In this document: one piece after another, positions 26,524-36,029 of the stretch
Layout of the letters: each line of letters begins with the position of its first letter
Position numbering within the stretch: the first letter of the stretch is position 1
NCBI GenBank assembly: GCA_946479255.1
Contig: CAMLFK010000004.1
Span: 1 to 60,446 of the forward strand
From: an uncultured Oxalobacteraceae bacterium
GTDB taxonomy: Bacteria; Pseudomonadota; Gammaproteobacteria; Burkholderiales; Burkholderiaceae
Reading direction: 5' to 3'
DNA: 60,446 nucleotides
Notes under the pieces: generated by a model
Seen by the model: the letters and a program-made list of their open reading frames with translations, nothing else
The model's database searches: none
Told to the model about the DNA's origin: nothing
Program-made: the position numbers and the translations under genes

Positions 26524-27162
26524 ATGAAACGTGAACCAATCGATGCGGCCGCGCCCATCATTCACCCGAGCGCCATCGTCGACGATGGCGCCACGCTCGG
26601 CAGCGGCACGCACGTGTGGCACTTCGCCCACGTGTGCGGCGGCGCACGTGTCGGCAGCGCCTGTTCGCTGGGCCAGAACGTCTTCATCGGCAACGACGTG
26701 CAGGTCGGCGACCGGGTCAAGATCCAGAATAACGTCTCCGTGTACGACGCCGTGACTATCGAGGACGATGTGTTCTGCGGACCCAGCATGGTGTTCACCA
26801 ATGTCTTCAACCCGCGCGCGGCGCTGGTGCGCAAGGACCAGTACCGGCGCACCCTGGTGCGGCGCGGTGCGACCATCGGCGCCAACGCCACCATCGTGTG
26901 TGGAACCACGATTGGCGAACATGCCTTCATCGCGGCCGGCGCGGTGGTAACCCGCGACGTCCCCGCGTTTGCCCTGATGGCCGGCGTACCGGCCCGCCAG
27001 ACCGGCTGGATGAGCCGTTTCGGCGAACGCCTGCCCCTGAAGGTGCAGGGGCCCGGCCAGGCCGAGTGCCCGCATACCGGCGACTTCTACGTCACCTTCA
27101 ACGGCAGCTGCACCCTGTTCGCCACCCGGCCGCCTGCCGCGCCTGGCCATCCGGCCGCCTGA
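26524..27162 (+). CDS. wbpD: UDP-2-acetamido-3-amino-glucuronate N-acetyltransferase, WbpD-like
   Basis: Left-handed beta-helix acetyltransferase that acetylates the 3-amino group made by the aminotransferase. The 212 residues contain hexapeptide repeats ([20 protein letters not shown] onward, to about residue 155) with the family's HVWHF and [24 protein letters not shown] blocks, and the catalytic-type His in the first repeat. The C-terminal 45 residues are Pro/Ala-rich and poorly conserved. The gene lies between the oxidoreductase and aminotransferase genes. Confidence 0.9.
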   Translation: MKREPIDAAAPIIHPSAIVDDGATLGSGTHVWHFAHVCGGARVGSACSLGQNVFIGNDVQVGDRVKIQNNVSVYDAVTIEDDVFCGPSMVFTNVFNPRAALVRKDQYRRTLVRRGATIGANATIVCGTTIGEHAFIAAGAVVTRDVPAFALMAGVPARQTGWMSRFGERLPLKVQGPGQAECPHTGDFYVTFNGSCTLFATRPPAAPGHPAA

Positions 27163-27199
27163 CCATCCAGGATAACCATTCACTTTTGCCGACACCATC

Positions 27200-28330
27200 A
27201 TGGAATTCATCGACTTGAAAGCGCAGTACCAGGCCTCCCGCGAGGATATCGATGCGCGCATCCGCACCGTGCTCGAACATGGCCAGTACATCATGGGGCC
27301 CGAAGTCGCCGAGCTCGAGCAGAAGCTGGCGAGCTATACCGGCGCGCGCCATTGCATCACCGTCTCGTCCGGCACCGAAGCGCTGCTCATTGCCCTGATG
27401 GCGCTGGGGGTTGGCCCCGGCGACGAAGTCATCACCACACCCTTCTCCTTCATCGCCACCGCCGAGGTGATCGTGCTGCTTGGCGCGACGCCGGTGTTCG
27501 CCGACATCGACCCGACCACCTGCAATATCGATGCGCCCCAGATCGAGGAAAAGATCAGCAGCCGCACCCGCGCCATCATGCCGGTGTCGCTGTACGGCCA
27601 GCCGGCCGACATGGAAGCCATCAATGCCATCGCCACCCGGCACGGCCTGCCCGTCATCGAGGACGCCGCCCAGAGCTTCGGCGCCACCTATCAAGGCAAG
27701 CGCAGCTGCAACCTCAGCACCATCGGCTGCACCAGCTTCTTCCCCAGCAAGCCGCTCGGCTGCTATGGCGATGGCGGGGCCTTGTTTACCAGCGACGACG
27801 AACTGGCGGCAGCCATGCGCGAGATCCGCGTGCACGGCCAGTCGCGCCGCTACGTCCACACCCGCCTGGGAGTCGGCGGGCGCATGGACACACTGCAGTG
27901 CGCCATCGTGCTGGCCAAGTTCCAGCGCTTCGAATGGGAACTTGGCCAGCGCCAGCGGGTCGCGGCAGCCTATGACGCCTTGCTGTCGGGTAAGCTCAAC
28001 CTGGTGGCGCGCCGGCGCGACCGCAGCAGCGCCCACGCCCAGTACACGGTGGTGCTCGACGAGCGAGAGCGTGTCCAGGAAGCGCTGCGCAGCGCAGGCA
28101 TTCCCACCGCGGTCCATTACCCGCTGCCGATCCATATGCAGCCGGCCTATGCCCGCTGGTGCAACAGCGCCGCCGCGCCGGTGGCGCGCGCCATGGCCGG
28201 CAAGGTCCTGAGCCTGCCCATGGGCCCTTACCTGCGCGACGAGGAAGTCGCCCGGATCGGCTCGGCCCTGCTGCAGGCCCTCGGGCAGCCGGTGCCAGGC
28301 ATTCACGACCCGCTTTCCGCGCCCGCCTAG
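27200..28330 (+). CDS. wbpE: PLP-dependent aminotransferase, WbpE-like (DegT/DnrJ/EryC1)
   Basis: Transfers an amino group to C3 of the UDP-3-keto-GlcNAcA intermediate. The 376-residue protein has the DegT/DnrJ/EryC1 layout: MEFIDLKAQYQASRE opening, SSGTEALLIALMALGVG near residue 52, EDAAQSFGATYQGK near 155, and the PLP lysine in SFFPSKPLGCYGDGGA (near 185). With WbpA, B and D it should produce UDP-GlcNAc3NAcA; a WbpI-type 2-epimerase is not in the window. Confidence 0.9.
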   Translation: MEFIDLKAQYQASREDIDARIRTVLEHGQYIMGPEVAELEQKLASYTGARHCITVSSGTEALLIALMALGVGPGDEVITTPFSFIATAEVIVLLGATPVFADIDPTTCNIDAPQIEEKISSRTRAIMPVSLYGQPADMEAINAIATRHGLPVIEDAAQSFGATYQGKRSCNLSTIGCTSFFPSKPLGCYGDGGALFTSDDELAAAMREIRVHGQSRRYVHTRLGVGGRMDTLQCAIVLAKFQRFEWELGQRQRVAAAYDALLSGKLNLVARRRDRSSAHAQYTVVLDERERVQEALRSAGIPTAVHYPLPIHMQPAYARWCNSAAAPVARAMAGKVLSLPMGPYLRDEEVARIGSALLQALGQPVPGIHDPLSAPA

Positions 28331-28343
28331 CGGCAGACATCCC

Positions 28344-29594
28344 ATGAAGAAGGTCCTGCCAGCTTACTGGAAGCACGTCGCCACGGTGCTGAGCGGCGCC
28401 GTGGGAGCGCAGGCGCTGCCGCTGATGGCGGCGCCACTGATCACGCGCCTGTGCAGTCCAGCCGAGATGGGCGCCTTCAGTGTCTGGCTCGGCATTGTGG
28501 CCGTTGTCGCCATTGCCGCCACCCTGCGCCTGGAAGCGGCGCTGATCCTCGATCACGCTATTTATCAACAGCGCATCGGCATGGGCGTGGTGGCCTGGTC
28601 GGCCACGCTGATCGCGGGTGTGGCCGTTCTGCTCGCCATCGTCTGCCACTACCTCGGGGTGCCCGTGGCCGACCACATGAGCTGGCTGGGGCTGGTGGCA
28701 CTGGGGCCGGCTATCTGGCTGACCGCCTACATGCAGACCACACTCGCCTTCGCGACCTCCAAAGGCGCATTCGGCAAGGCCGCGCACGCCAAAATCTGGG
28801 GTGCGGGCAGCATCGCGGCCCTGCAACTGGTCTTGCTGACCTTCGATACCGGCAGCGCCGGGCTGATGCTAGGCCAGGTCTGCGGCCTGGCCGCCGGCCT
28901 GCTGGCCGCCATCCTCTTTCTGGCGCCGCCGCGCCCGCGCATGCAGCTGCTTCCGCCGCCGGAAGCGCGCCGCTACCTGCGCCGCCATTCCGCCTTCTGG
29001 CGCTTTTCGCTGCCATCGAACCTGCTCAATGCCCTGGTCGGCCAGCTGCCCCTGTTCCTGATCGGACTGCGCCATGGCGCGCTGGCGGCCGGCCTGTTCG
29101 CGCTGACCCAGCGCGTCCTGTCGGCGCCGGTGGCGCTGCTGGCGGCATCGGTGCTGGAAGTTTTCAAGCGCCAGTCCGTGCTCGACTTCCGCGCCCACGG
29201 CAACTGCCGCGCAACCTACATCTACACCTTCAAGGCATTGGCGCTGCTCGGCATCGGACCGTCGCTGGTGTTGTTGCTCTACTCGCCGGAACTGTTCGCC
29301 CTGGTATTTGGCGAGCAATGGCGCCATGCCGGGGAACTGGCGCAGATCCTTGCCCCGCTGTACTTCCTCAACTTTATTGCGAGCCCTTTAAGTTACGTCT
29401 TCTTTGTCGCGGGCAAGCAGAAGCTGGACCTGGTCTGGCAAGTGGCCCTGTTTGTCATGACGGTGTCGGTATTCGCCCTGCCCGGCACGCTGGAACAAAG
29501 TATTGCGCGCTATGCGATCGGCTACTCGCTGCTGTACCTGGTCTACCTGCGCATGTCCTACCAATGCTCTCACAGCGGGATGGCACCAGCATGA
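28344..29594 (+). CDS. wzx: Wzx-type lipid-linked oligosaccharide flippase
   Basis: MATE/MOP-superfamily integral membrane protein, 416 residues with about 12 hydrophobic helices, starting KVLPAYWKHVATVLSGAVGAQALPLMAAPLITR, a typical Wzx/RfbX opening. It should move undecaprenyl-linked repeat units across the inner membrane for polymerisation by Wzy, encoded by the next gene with a 4-base ATGA overlap. Confidence 0.82.
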   Translation: MKKVLPAYWKHVATVLSGAVGAQALPLMAAPLITRLCSPAEMGAFSVWLGIVAVVAIAATLRLEAALILDHAIYQQRIGMGVVAWSATLIAGVAVLLAIVCHYLGVPVADHMSWLGLVALGPAIWLTAYMQTTLAFATSKGAFGKAAHAKIWGAGSIAALQLVLLTFDTGSAGLMLGQVCGLAAGLLAAILFLAPPRPRMQLLPPPEARRYLRRHSAFWRFSLPSNLLNALVGQLPLFLIGLRHGALAAGLFALTQRVLSAPVALLAASVLEVFKRQSVLDFRAHGNCRATYIYTFKALALLGIGPSLVLLLYSPELFALVFGEQWRHAGELAQILAPLYFLNFIASPLSYVFFVAGKQKLDLVWQVALFVMTVSVFALPGTLEQSIARYAIGYSLLYLVYLRMSYQCSHSGMAPA

Positions 29595-30859
29595 ATACCT
29601 CTCTACCAAAGCTGAAGGCGCCGCCCGGACATGCGGCCGGCATGGCCGCCTTCCTTGCCCTGTTCCCTGGCTTCTTCTTTTATCACACCATGCTGGGGCT
29701 GGGCAGCATTCCAGCATTGTTGGGCGGCTACTTTGCACCCGTCTCGCTGCTGGTGGCCGCGCCACTGCTGTTTATCTTCGCCTGGCAGATCAGGCACGAG
29801 CGCGGTCTGGCCTTCGCCGACCTGTTCTTCTTCCTGTACATGCTGTACTTCGCGGCGATCGTCGCCCTCAACGCAGTGGGCGGCGCGAATCTGCAGATCG
29901 TCAGCAACCACATCCTGGCCATTCTGTTTACCGTCAACCTGTTCTTCATCTTCAAGTTTACCGATTTCTCACGCCGCTCATTCCGTATCGCCGGTCTCGC
30001 CAGCCTGATCGGCATGTCCGCCATCGTGTTTTCGTACTCCGTCGACGGCGCCTTCTATCTGGCCCCGCTTGGGGTGGCGAAGAATCCCGAAAGCCTCGCC
30101 ACCTATCAAGGCTTTTCCCGTTCATACCTGCTGACCTTTGCCGTCGTCATCGCCTTCACCCGTAGCCTGCGCCTGCGCTTGCTGCTGTACTGCATCGCGG
30201 CACCAACTTTGTTCGTCAATACCGCACGCAGCGAGTTCGTCGCCATGTTGTTCATGATTCCGATCATCGAGCTGTATTACAGCCGGCGCAAAGTACTGAT
30301 CACCGCGCTGTTCGCCGCGCTCTTCCTGCTCATCTATGCCAATCTTGAGCAGCTGCTGTCCTTATTGCCGAACAACCGCATTCTCGAATTGCTCGACCTG
30401 TCGCAATCGACCTCGGCGAACAAGCGCAATCATCTGAGCGATTATGCGCTCCATACGATCTCGCGCTATCCCATTCTTGGCGACTATGCCAGCTATCCGC
30501 CGGGCCAGTATGCGCACAATGTGCTGTCCGCCTGGGTCGATACCGGCCTGTTTGGATTTCTCTTCGTACTGGGCTTGCTGATCCTTCCCAGTTTGCCAAT
30601 GTTCATCAAGGGATATTCTTCACCGCTCAAGCACGGCCAGTTCATCGTTGGCTTCGCCATAGCCTGCGTCACCTTGCTGCTGCTGGCGACATCGCACTAC
30701 TTCACCGATATGTTCATTGGTGCAGCGCTGGGTTCTTATTCAAGGTACCGGTATGGAAGAAAATCTAAGCACGGTCGCCCACCTGACCTCCGCCCATCCA
30801 CGCTACGACACGCGGATCTTCATCAAGCAGTGCCGCCACCTGGCGACGTACGGCTATAA
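29591..30859 (+). CDS. wzy: Wzy-type polysaccharide polymerase (O-antigen ligase-like)
   Basis: Predicted 422-residue inner-membrane protein with about 11 helices and a long periplasmic loop near residues 255-315 (LDLSQSTSANKRNHLSDYALH, containing the charged loop common in Wzy/WaaL). It would polymerise repeat units. Start is ATG 29591, overlapping the wzx stop. After the last helix (about residue 380) comes a 40-residue basic tail (KSKHGRPPDLRPSTL...), lying within the start of the next gene: the two genes overlap by 107 bases, so the last part could be an artefact of a frameshift. Confidence 0.78.
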   Translation: MNTSLPKLKAPPGHAAGMAAFLALFPGFFFYHTMLGLGSIPALLGGYFAPVSLLVAAPLLFIFAWQIRHERGLAFADLFFFLYMLYFAAIVALNAVGGANLQIVSNHILAILFTVNLFFIFKFTDFSRRSFRIAGLASLIGMSAIVFSYSVDGAFYLAPLGVAKNPESLATYQGFSRSYLLTFAVVIAFTRSLRLRLLLYCIAAPTLFVNTARSEFVAMLFMIPIIELYYSRRKVLITALFAALFLLIYANLEQLLSLLPNNRILELLDLSQSTSANKRNHLSDYALHTISRYPILGDYASYPPGQYAHNVLSAWVDTGLFGFLFVLGLLILPSLPMFIKGYSSPLKHGQFIVGFAIACVTLLLLATSHYFTDMFIGAALGSYSRYRYGRKSKHGRPPDLRPSTLRHADLHQAVPPPGDVRL

Positions 30860-31880
30860 GGTCACCCTGGTCGTGGCCGATGGCTACGGCACCGGGCACA
30901 AGGACGGCGTCGACATTCTCGACGTCGGCCGCGAATCCGGGCGGGTGGCGCGCATGCTGTACGCGACGAGGCGGGTGTTCGACTGCGCGCGCGCGGTCGA
31001 TGCCGACATTTATCACCTGCATGACCCGGAACTGATCCCCACCGGCCTGCGCCTCAAGCGCCTCGGCAAACGGGTCATCTTCGACGCCCATGAAGACTTA
31101 CCGTTGCAGATGTTAAGCAAACCCTACCTGCATCCCGCCGCCCGCAGGATGCTGGCCAGCGGCATGGGGACCTTCGAGCGTTTCGCCTGCGCGCGTCTGG
31201 ACGGGATCGTCGCGGCCACCCCGGCCATCCGCGACAAGTTCATGCGCATCCACCCGCGCACCATCGATGTCAACAACTACCCCCTGGCCAGCGAATTCGA
31301 TGGCGAAACGCGCTGGGAGCGCAAGCAGGCCGAGGTCTGCTACGTGGGCAGCATCGCCGCCGGGCGCGGGGTGCGCGAACTGGTGGCCGCTTGCGCGGCG
31401 CTGCGCACGGGCGCGCGCCTGAATCTGGCAGGGCAGTTCGAATGTTCCGCGCTGGAAGCCGAGCTCAGAAGTGCCCCGGGATGGGAACGCGTCGCCGCCC
31501 TTGGCCACCTGGACCGCGCCGGCGTCGCCGCCACCATGCACCGTTCGATGGCCGGACTGGTCACGCTTCACCCGCAGCCGAATTATCTGGAAGCCCTGCC
31601 GGTCAAGATGTTCGAGTACATGGCAGCCGGCATTCCGGTCATCGCTTCCGACATTCCCTTGTGGCGCGATATTGTCGAAGGCCATCACTGCGGGCTGTGC
31701 GTGGACCCGCACAATCCCCGCGCGATTGCTGCGGCGATCGATTATCTGGTGGGCCATCCACAGCAAGCCCAGCAGATGGGAATCAACGGGCGCCGTGCCG
31801 TCGCCGACCACTATAACTGGCCCACTGAATCGCGCAAGCTCTTGCGCTTCTACGACGAATTGCGCGATGGAGGGAACTAA
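30753..31880 (+). CDS. Family 4 glycosyltransferase
   Basis: GT-B fold cytoplasmic glycosyltransferase that adds a sugar to the lipid-linked repeat unit. From the ATG at 30753 it has 375 residues. The acceptor half contains HLTSAHPRYDTRIFIKQC, the donor half the GT4 motif NYLEALPVKMFEYMAAGIPVIAS with the ExxE-type acidic residues. A longer frame adds poorly supported residues. It overlaps wzy by 107 bases. The sugar specificity cannot be read. Confidence 0.85.
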   Translation: MEENLSTVAHLTSAHPRYDTRIFIKQCRHLATYGYKVTLVVADGYGTGHKDGVDILDVGRESGRVARMLYATRRVFDCARAVDADIYHLHDPELIPTGLRLKRLGKRVIFDAHEDLPLQMLSKPYLHPAARRMLASGMGTFERFACARLDGIVAATPAIRDKFMRIHPRTIDVNNYPLASEFDGETRWERKQAEVCYVGSIAAGRGVRELVAACAALRTGARLNLAGQFECSALEAELRSAPGWERVAALGHLDRAGVAATMHRSMAGLVTLHPQPNYLEALPVKMFEYMAAGIPVIASDIPLWRDIVEGHHCGLCVDPHNPRAIAAAIDYLVGHPQQAQQMGINGRRAVADHYNWPTESRKLLRFYDELRDGGN

Positions 31881-32066
31881 GCGGCCAGGCTTGAGTTCCA
31901 CTCCCGCCCCTTAAGCTGCTTCAAGACCGGCACCGCATATCGCTTTACAGTCAAGCAGATGGACGGGTACGGCTCGCCCCAAGCGACGCATGAATGAAGG
32001 CAATTTTTTCCCGTTCAAATCGTTTAGATCAATAGCAAATGAAGCTTGTAAAAACTGGATAAAGCG

Positions 32067-32756
32067 ATGACTTCCCTGTCCCGGCATCTGCAAACCCTGC
32101 GCCAGCTCGCCACCTTGCCGGTGGCGCAGCTGCGTTTTGTTAAAGATATTGAACCCGACAATGTGCTGGAAACCTACCGAAATTTCACCAAGCCCCATCC
32201 AAAATTCAAGTTCATCCAGCACAAAAGCTGGGGTGCGGCGCTGATCGATTTCCAGGAATGCGGCAGCTTCGAAGCCTACCTGGACAAGATCAAGGGCCAC
32301 AACCTGGGCGGCTACCACGCCCGGCGTGCCCGCGCGCGCGGCTACCTGATGACCGAGATCGACCGCAACCGCTATGTCGACGACATCCACGCCATCAATA
32401 CCTCCATCGAAGAACGCCAGGGGCGGCCGATGGACGCGCATTACCAGCTACGCCAGAGCAGCTTCGAGCGCGTGCCGAACTTCAACTATTTCGGCGTGCT
32501 CAAGGAAGGCAAACTGATGGCGTATGCCAACCTCGGCTTGTATGGCAACTTCAGCGCCCTCTCGCAGCTCATGGGCTGCCGCAACAACGACGGCATCATG
32601 CACCTGCTCATGGTCGAGATCGTCGCCCGCCTGATGCGTGAGCGCCGCGTGCGCTACCTGATGTACGACACCTATTTCGGCGCCCAGCCCGGCCTGCGCC
32701 AGTTCAAGACCATTCTCGGCTTCTCCCCATACCGCGCGAAGTACAGCTTGCAATGA
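32067..32756 (+). CDS. FemAB/GNAT-fold acyltransferase-like protein
   Basis: A 229-residue cytoplasmic protein that I assign loosely to the FemAB/GNAT fold: YHARRARARGYLMTEIDRNRYVDDIHAI is followed by a strand-rich core (YFGVLKEGKLMAYANLGLYG) and a helix (NDGIMHLLMVEIVARLMRE), with YLMYDTYFGAQPGLRQFKTILGF at the end, as in GNAT-like fold proteins. It could acylate or add an amino acid to a sugar. It overlaps the next gene by 4 bases. A 186-base spacer upstream (31881-32066), AT-rich near its end, may hold an internal promoter. Confidence 0.62.
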   Translation: MTSLSRHLQTLRQLATLPVAQLRFVKDIEPDNVLETYRNFTKPHPKFKFIQHKSWGAALIDFQECGSFEAYLDKIKGHNLGGYHARRARARGYLMTEIDRNRYVDDIHAINTSIEERQGRPMDAHYQLRQSSFERVPNFNYFGVLKEGKLMAYANLGLYGNFSALSQLMGCRNNDGIMHLLMVEIVARLMRERRVRYLMYDTYFGAQPGLRQFKTILGFSPYRAKYSLQ

Positions 32757-33523
32757 AGACCCTACTGAACCGCATCTACAGCGACTATCTGATGCCATCC
32801 CGCTTGTCGGAGTACGAGCGGCTGCTTCAGTCAGCCAAGGAGAACGGCTACGCCCAGGTTTCCCTTCGCAACTTCGTAAAAGCGGCGCCCAGCGCGCGCG
32901 CGCTCACGCTGGTGCAGCGGCACGATATCGACAGCGATGTGCGCACCGCCGCCAAGATGTTCGCCATCGAGGCGCGCCATGGCATCACCGCCAGCTATTA
33001 TTTCCGCCTGTCGACGCTGGACTTCGGCCTGATGCGCGAGATCGAAGCCTACGGCAGCGAAGCGAGCTACCACTTCGAGGAGGTGGCCGACTTCGCCAAG
33101 CGCCACCACATCAAGAGCGCCGACGCGGTGCGCCGCCGCTTCCCGGAAATCCGCGAAGAGTTCCTGCGCAACCTGAACCACATCCAGGATACCCTGGCGA
33201 TCAAGCTGCACACCGTGGCCAGCCACGGCGATTTCGCCAACCGCCGTCTCAAGGTAAGCAACTTCGAGATCCTGCGCGACCCCGGCTTGCGCGCGCGCTG
33301 CGGGATCGCCCACGAAGCCTACGACGCCGACTTGCTGGACCGCTTCGACCTGTACATCAGCGACCGCCCGCCGCCGGCCTTCTACCACCCGGTCGCGCCC
33401 GGCGCGGCATTCGGCCGCTACCGCTGCATCTGCCTGCTGACCCATCCGGTGCAATGGGAGACCAACTGGCGGGCCAGCACGCACACCAATATGCGCCGCC
33501 TGGTCGAAGGGCTGACCTGGTAG
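32753..33523 (+). CDS. Polysaccharide deacetylase-like (WbmS-type) protein
   Basis: A 256-residue cytoplasmic protein with the metal-binding motif RHDID (near residue 58) that replaces the TFDD motif of NodB-type deacetylases, followed by ASYYFRLSTLD and a conserved HGDF (VASHGDFANRRL, near residue 162) with a His that would complete the metal site. This matches the family annotated as WbmS-like in O-antigen loci. No signal peptide, so it would act on a cytoplasmic sugar nucleotide or lipid-linked intermediate. The 4-base overlap with the FemAB-like gene suggests one functional unit, perhaps removing an acetyl group and replacing it. Confidence 0.7.
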   Translation: MKTLLNRIYSDYLMPSRLSEYERLLQSAKENGYAQVSLRNFVKAAPSARALTLVQRHDIDSDVRTAAKMFAIEARHGITASYYFRLSTLDFGLMREIEAYGSEASYHFEEVADFAKRHHIKSADAVRRRFPEIREEFLRNLNHIQDTLAIKLHTVASHGDFANRRLKVSNFEILRDPGLRARCGIAHEAYDADLLDRFDLYISDRPPPAFYHPVAPGAAFGRYRCICLLTHPVQWETNWRASTHTNMRRLVEGLTW

Positions 33524-33551
33524 CACTCACCGGCTTGAACCAGGACCCATC

Positions 33552-34781
33552 ATGAATATCTTGCTGATCAACCATTACGCCGGCTCGCTGCGCCACGGCA
33601 TGGAGTACCGGCCCTTCTATCTTGCGAGGGAATGGGTGCGCCTGGGACACCGCGTGCGCATCGTCGCTTCCGCCCAGTCGCACATCCGCGCCCAGGCCCC
33701 GCAGATGGATGGGCGCGACCGGCTCGACGAAGTCATCGACGGCGTCGAGTACCAATGGATCGCCACCCCCGCCTACCGCGGCAACGGGCTGGCGCGGGTG
33801 TGCAATATGCTCGCCTTCATCGCGATCCTGGCGCGCCAGGCGCGCGCGCTGGCCGCCGGCTTTCGCGCCGACGCGGTGATCGCGTCGAGCACCTATCCGC
33901 TCGACATCTGGCCGGCGCGCCGGATTGCCCGCCTGTCCGGCGCACGCCTGCTGTTCGAGCTGCACGACCTGTGGCCGCTGACCCCCATGGAACTGGGCGG
34001 CTACTCGCGCTGGCATCCCTTCATCATGCTGCTCCAGGCGGCCGAGAATTACGCATGCCGGCACGCCGACGCCATTGTCTCCATCCTGCCCAAGGTGCGC
34101 GAACACCTTGAGGCGCATGGCATGGCGCCGCATAAGCTGCACATCGTCCCCAATGGCGCCGACCCGGCCGAATGGCTGGGCGACACGCGCGAACTGGCGG
34201 GCCCCACCGGCGCCATGCTGGCTGCGCTGCGGCGCGATCACAAATTCATCGTCGGCTACGCCGGCACGCACGGACTGGCCAATGCCCTCGATGCCATGCT
34301 CGATGCCGCCAGCCTGGTGGACGACCGGCGCATCGCCTTCGTGCTGGTGGGCGATGGCCCCGAGAAGATCCGCCTGCGCCAGCGCGCCACCGCCATGCAG
34401 CTGTCCAATGTGTATTTCCTCGACGGCGTCCCCAAGCCCGACGTTCCCGCCTTGCTGCGCTGCTTCGACGTGGCCTATATCGGCTGGCAGCGCCAGCGCC
34501 TGTATCGCTACGGCATTGCACCCAATAAGCTGATCGACTACATGATGGCGGGGCGTCCGATTCTCCATTCGGTCGATGCCGGCAATGACGTGGTGGCCGA
34601 GGCCGCATGCGGCCTCACCGTGGCGCCGCAAGATCCCATGGCCGTCGCGCGCGGCTTGCTGGCCCTGTTCATGCTGACCGGGCGCGAGCGCGAAGTCATG
34701 GGACAGCGCGGCAAGACCTACGCCCTGGCCAACCTGAGCTATCCCGTGCTGGGAAAGCGTTTCCTTCAAGCGTGCGCGTGA
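33552..34781 (+). CDS. Family 4 glycosyltransferase, WbuB-like
   Basis: GT-B fold glycosyltransferase, 409 residues. The N-terminal half has INHYAGSLRHGMEYRPFYLAREW (the WbuB-like opening HYAGSPxHGMEYRPYYLAREW) and the LFELHDLWPLTPMELGGY block. The donor domain has VGYAGTHGLANALDAML and the YRYGIAPNKLIDYMMAGRPIL motif with the usual nucleotide-sugar contacts. WbuB transfers N-acetyl-L-fucosamine in E. coli O26; the substrate here is uncertain. Confidence 0.85.
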   Translation: MNILLINHYAGSLRHGMEYRPFYLAREWVRLGHRVRIVASAQSHIRAQAPQMDGRDRLDEVIDGVEYQWIATPAYRGNGLARVCNMLAFIAILARQARALAAGFRADAVIASSTYPLDIWPARRIARLSGARLLFELHDLWPLTPMELGGYSRWHPFIMLLQAAENYACRHADAIVSILPKVREHLEAHGMAPHKLHIVPNGADPAEWLGDTRELAGPTGAMLAALRRDHKFIVGYAGTHGLANALDAMLDAASLVDDRRIAFVLVGDGPEKIRLRQRATAMQLSNVYFLDGVPKPDVPALLRCFDVAYIGWQRQRLYRYGIAPNKLIDYMMAGRPILHSVDAGNDVVAEAACGLTVAPQDPMAVARGLLALFMLTGREREVMGQRGKTYALANLSYPVLGKRFLQACA

Positions 34782-34823
34782 GCGGCTGCTACCGCCCAGC
34801 GCCAATCGACACGGAGTCCGAAC

Positions 34824-36029
34824 ATGCCTGAAGACCTGCACATCCCCGCCGCAGCCGGCGCGTGCGCCGCACCCTCGGCCGGTGCTTTCCTGCCCTTTGC
34901 CCTGCCCGATATCGGCGACGAAGAAATCGCCGCCGTGGTAGCCTGCCTGCGCTCCGGCTGGGTGACGACCGGACCGCAGGCGCGCCGGTTCGAACAGGAC
35001 TTCGCCGCGTACCTGGGCGGCGGCGTCGAAACCATCGCCGTCAATTCCGCCACCGCCGGGCTGCACCTGGCGCTCGAGGCGCTCGGCATCGGGCCGGGCC
35101 ATGAAGTCATCGTACCCACCATGACCTTCACCGCCACCGCCGAGGTGGTCCGCTACCTGGGCGCGCAGCCGATCATGGCCGATGTGCTGCCTGAGACCAT
35201 GAATCTCGACCCGGCCGCGGTCAAGGCGGCCATTGGCCCGCACACCCGTGCCATCATTCCGGTGCACTACGCCGGGCTGGCCTGCGACATGGATGCCTTG
35301 ATCACGCTGGCGCGCGAGTACGGCCTGAAGGTCGTCGAGGACGCCGCCCACGCCTTCCCCACCCGCCACCGCGGACGCCTGGTCGGCACGCTCGACAGCG
35401 ATGCGACCGTGTTCAGCTTTTACGCCAACAAAACCATGACCACCGGCGAGGGCGGCATGGTGGTGACGCGCAACGCGCAGCTGGCCAGCCGCATCAAGGT
35501 GATGCGCCTGCACGGGATCAGCCAGGATGCCTTCGCGCGCTACACCTCGCGCACCCCGGCCTGGTTCTACGAGGTGGTGGCGGCCGGCTTCAAATACAAT
35601 CTGACCGACCTGGCGGCGGCGATCGGCATCGAACAACTGCGCAAGATCGACCGCTTCCTGGCGCGCCGCGCCGAACTGGCCGCGGCGTATGCCGCAGGCC
35701 TGGCCGGCTTGCCTTTGCTGCTGCCGCCCGGGGCGCCGGCCGGCAGCAGCCACGCCTGGCACTTGTACATGGTCCGCTTGCTGCCGGGGGCGCCGCTGGG
35801 GCGCGACGAACTGATCCGGCAGCTGGCCGAACGCGGCATCGGTACCAGCGTACATTTCATCCCGCTGCACCGCCACCCCTATTGGCGCGACAGTTGCCGC
35901 CTGAGCAGCGCGGCGTTTCCAGCCGCCGAGGCCGCCTACGCCACCATGCTGACCCTGCCCTTGTACACCCGCATGAGCGATGCCGACCAGCAGCGTGTGA
36001 TTGCCGCCGTGCGCGAGCTGCTGACATGA
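34824..36029 (+). CDS. DegT/DnrJ/EryC1 sugar 4-aminotransferase (PglE/ArnB-like)
   Basis: PLP-dependent aminotransferase of 401 residues. Motifs: [20 protein letters not shown] near residue 35, [19 protein letters not shown] near 75, [13 protein letters not shown] near 173 and the PLP lysine in [15 protein letters not shown] near 198. This set is typical of enzymes aminating 4-keto sugars, such as PglE or ArnB. It would use the 4-keto-6-deoxy product of the WbpM-type dehydratase at 22107. It ends in an ATGA overlap with the initiating transferase gene, the order seen in pgl-type loci. Confidence 0.88.
   Translation: MPEDLHIPAAAGACAAPSAGAFLPFALPDIGDEEIAAVVACLRSGWVTTGPQARRFEQDFAAYLGGGVETIAVNSATAGLHLALEALGIGPGHEVIVPTMTFTATAEVVRYLGAQPIMADVLPETMNLDPAAVKAAIGPHTRAIIPVHYAGLACDMDALITLAREYGLKVVEDAAHAFPTRHRGRLVGTLDSDATVFSFYANKTMTTGEGGMVVTRNAQLASRIKVMRLHGISQDAFARYTSRTPAWFYEVVAAGFKYNLTDLAAAIGIEQLRKIDRFLARRAELAAAYAAGLAGLPLLLPPGAPAGSSHAWHLYMVRLLPGAPLGRDELIRQLAERGIGTSVHFIPLHRHPYWRDSCRLSSAAFPAAEAAYATMLTLPLYTRMSDADQQRVIAAVRELLT

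Noticed and set aside
24187..27294. Antisense open frame of 1035 codons
   Set aside because: It is the shadow of wbpA-wbpE in high-GC DNA: low-complexity Ala/Gly/Arg/Asp composition, no domain, and the plus-strand frames carry clear motifs.
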